This document shows positions 63,713-64,000 of a stretch of 64,000 nt of DNA, in pieces. Every line of letters starts with the position of its first letter. Positions within the stretch are counted from its first letter, which is position 1. Source of the DNA: Carboxylicivirga caseinilyticus (GTDB taxonomy: Bacteria > Bacteroidota > Bacteroidia > Bacteroidales > Marinilabiliaceae); the NCBI GenBank assembly GCA_025499705.1, contig JAFMVE010000024.1, positions 21,668-85,667 on the forward strand. Direction: 5' to 3'. A model generated the notes under the pieces. It was given only the letters and a program-made list of their open reading frames with translations, was not told the DNA's origin and ran no database searches. The translations under genes were made by a program, and so were the position numbers.

Positions 63713-64000
63713 AAATCCATATTGTTCTCTTGTGGTTTCAACACAGACGTCCCTGCCGGGACTATTGCTTAGCATCATCTTTACATAGCACTTACGTACT
63801 ATGCTATTTACAAACCTTACTTAGTGTATAACTTTTTTTAGTAAAAGTCTTTCACACAAAGATCGCCATGTTACTTACGTACTTTTATTTCTTTTAGCAA
63901 AAAACAAGAGGGTGTCCAAAAAGTGATTCTGCAAATAAGGAATCTTTCAAATTGTAACTTTACTTTCATTATACCCCACCAAACCTCCCCTAAAAGGGAG
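63713..64000. repeat. Gene-free tail with short repeats
   Basis: About 290 bases without a coding frame. It holds a GC stem-loop GTCCC-tgcc-GGGAC (63749-63762), the 11-base direct repeat ACTTACGTACT at 63790-63800 and 63873-63883, and the inverted repeat CTCCC...GGGAG (63985-64000) cut by the edge. The phrase GAGGGTGTCCAAAAAGT near 63909 resembles a terminal end of a Bacteroidota insertion element. It could be remnant mobile or interspersed-repeat DNA; this is weak evidence. Confidence 0.4.

Overview
The window is a gene-dense, AT-rich chromosome segment from a member of the phylum Bacteroidota, probably an anaerobic or facultative marine/gut-type lineage such as Marinilabiliales (the lineage is inference). 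Evidence: most starts lack a Shine-Dalgarno sequence; TAnnTTTG elements, the -7 box of the Bacteroidota housekeeping sigma factor, lie 16-40 bases upstream of several starts; the gene families (S9 prolyl peptidase, SiaB/SiaC pair, pyrophosphate-type phosphofructokinases, DUF1015 beside serA/serC, ECF sigma factors) are typical of the phylum. No rRNA, tRNA, CRISPR array or intact insertion sequence was found.

Layout. 1-10665 (minus): one six-gene export operon, read from 10665 leftwards: ABC ATPase, ABC permease fused to a degenerate M1-peptidase-like domain, TolC-like channel, RND adaptor lipoprotein, RND permease, and a second RND permease cut by the window edge. An 18-base dyad resembling a repressor operator lies 120 bases upstream. 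10957-13488 (minus): ECF sigma factor, putative anti-sigma factor and two Spy/CpxP-like periplasmic proteins. 13670-17102: orphan sensor histidine kinase, rsmE, and a cysteine-containing Rrf2 regulator. 17203-20391: two divergent phosphofructokinases, both carrying pyrophosphate-type active-site residues. 20493-26828: glycosyltransferase, second ECF sigma factor, a UvrA with lost zinc ligands, and a small exported protein with a lipoprotein. 27035-33690 (minus): dihydroorotate-dehydrogenase-like protein, YggS, the serine-biosynthesis cluster serC-serA-DUF1015, and gcvT. 34194-34994: Hpt protein plus STAS protein. 35018-40271 (minus): complete citrate lyase operon citDEF-citXG-citC. 40561-47494: clpB, an Omp85-like protein, an S9 prolyl peptidase. 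47789-52364: exported protein plus a TerB-ABC transporter, convergent with siaB-siaC. 52521-57855 (minus): serine acetyltransferase, NadR-like kinase, PnuC, S41 protease, guaA. 58081-59917: exported unknown protein and a BNR-repeat lipoprotein. 60069-63712 (plus): an NRAMP-like transporter lacking the metal ligands, followed by the 5-oxoprolinase genes pxpABC. The last 290 bases hold short repeats and no gene.

How genes work together: the left operon combines two energy sources (ATP and proton motive force) around one outer-membrane channel. Citrate lyase is encoded with all its activation enzymes, so citrate could be split to acetate and oxaloacetate. serC and serA make phosphoserine, with DUF1015 a candidate partner. 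PnuC and the NadR-like kinase form a nicotinamide riboside salvage pair. pxpABC hydrolyses 5-oxoproline to glutamate, and its linked transporter is the best candidate here for something other than metal transport. The strongest leads for undescribed biology are the ABC/pseudo-peptidase fusion, the non-metal NRAMP, the DUF1015 enzyme, and a paralogous family of small exported proteins found at two loci.
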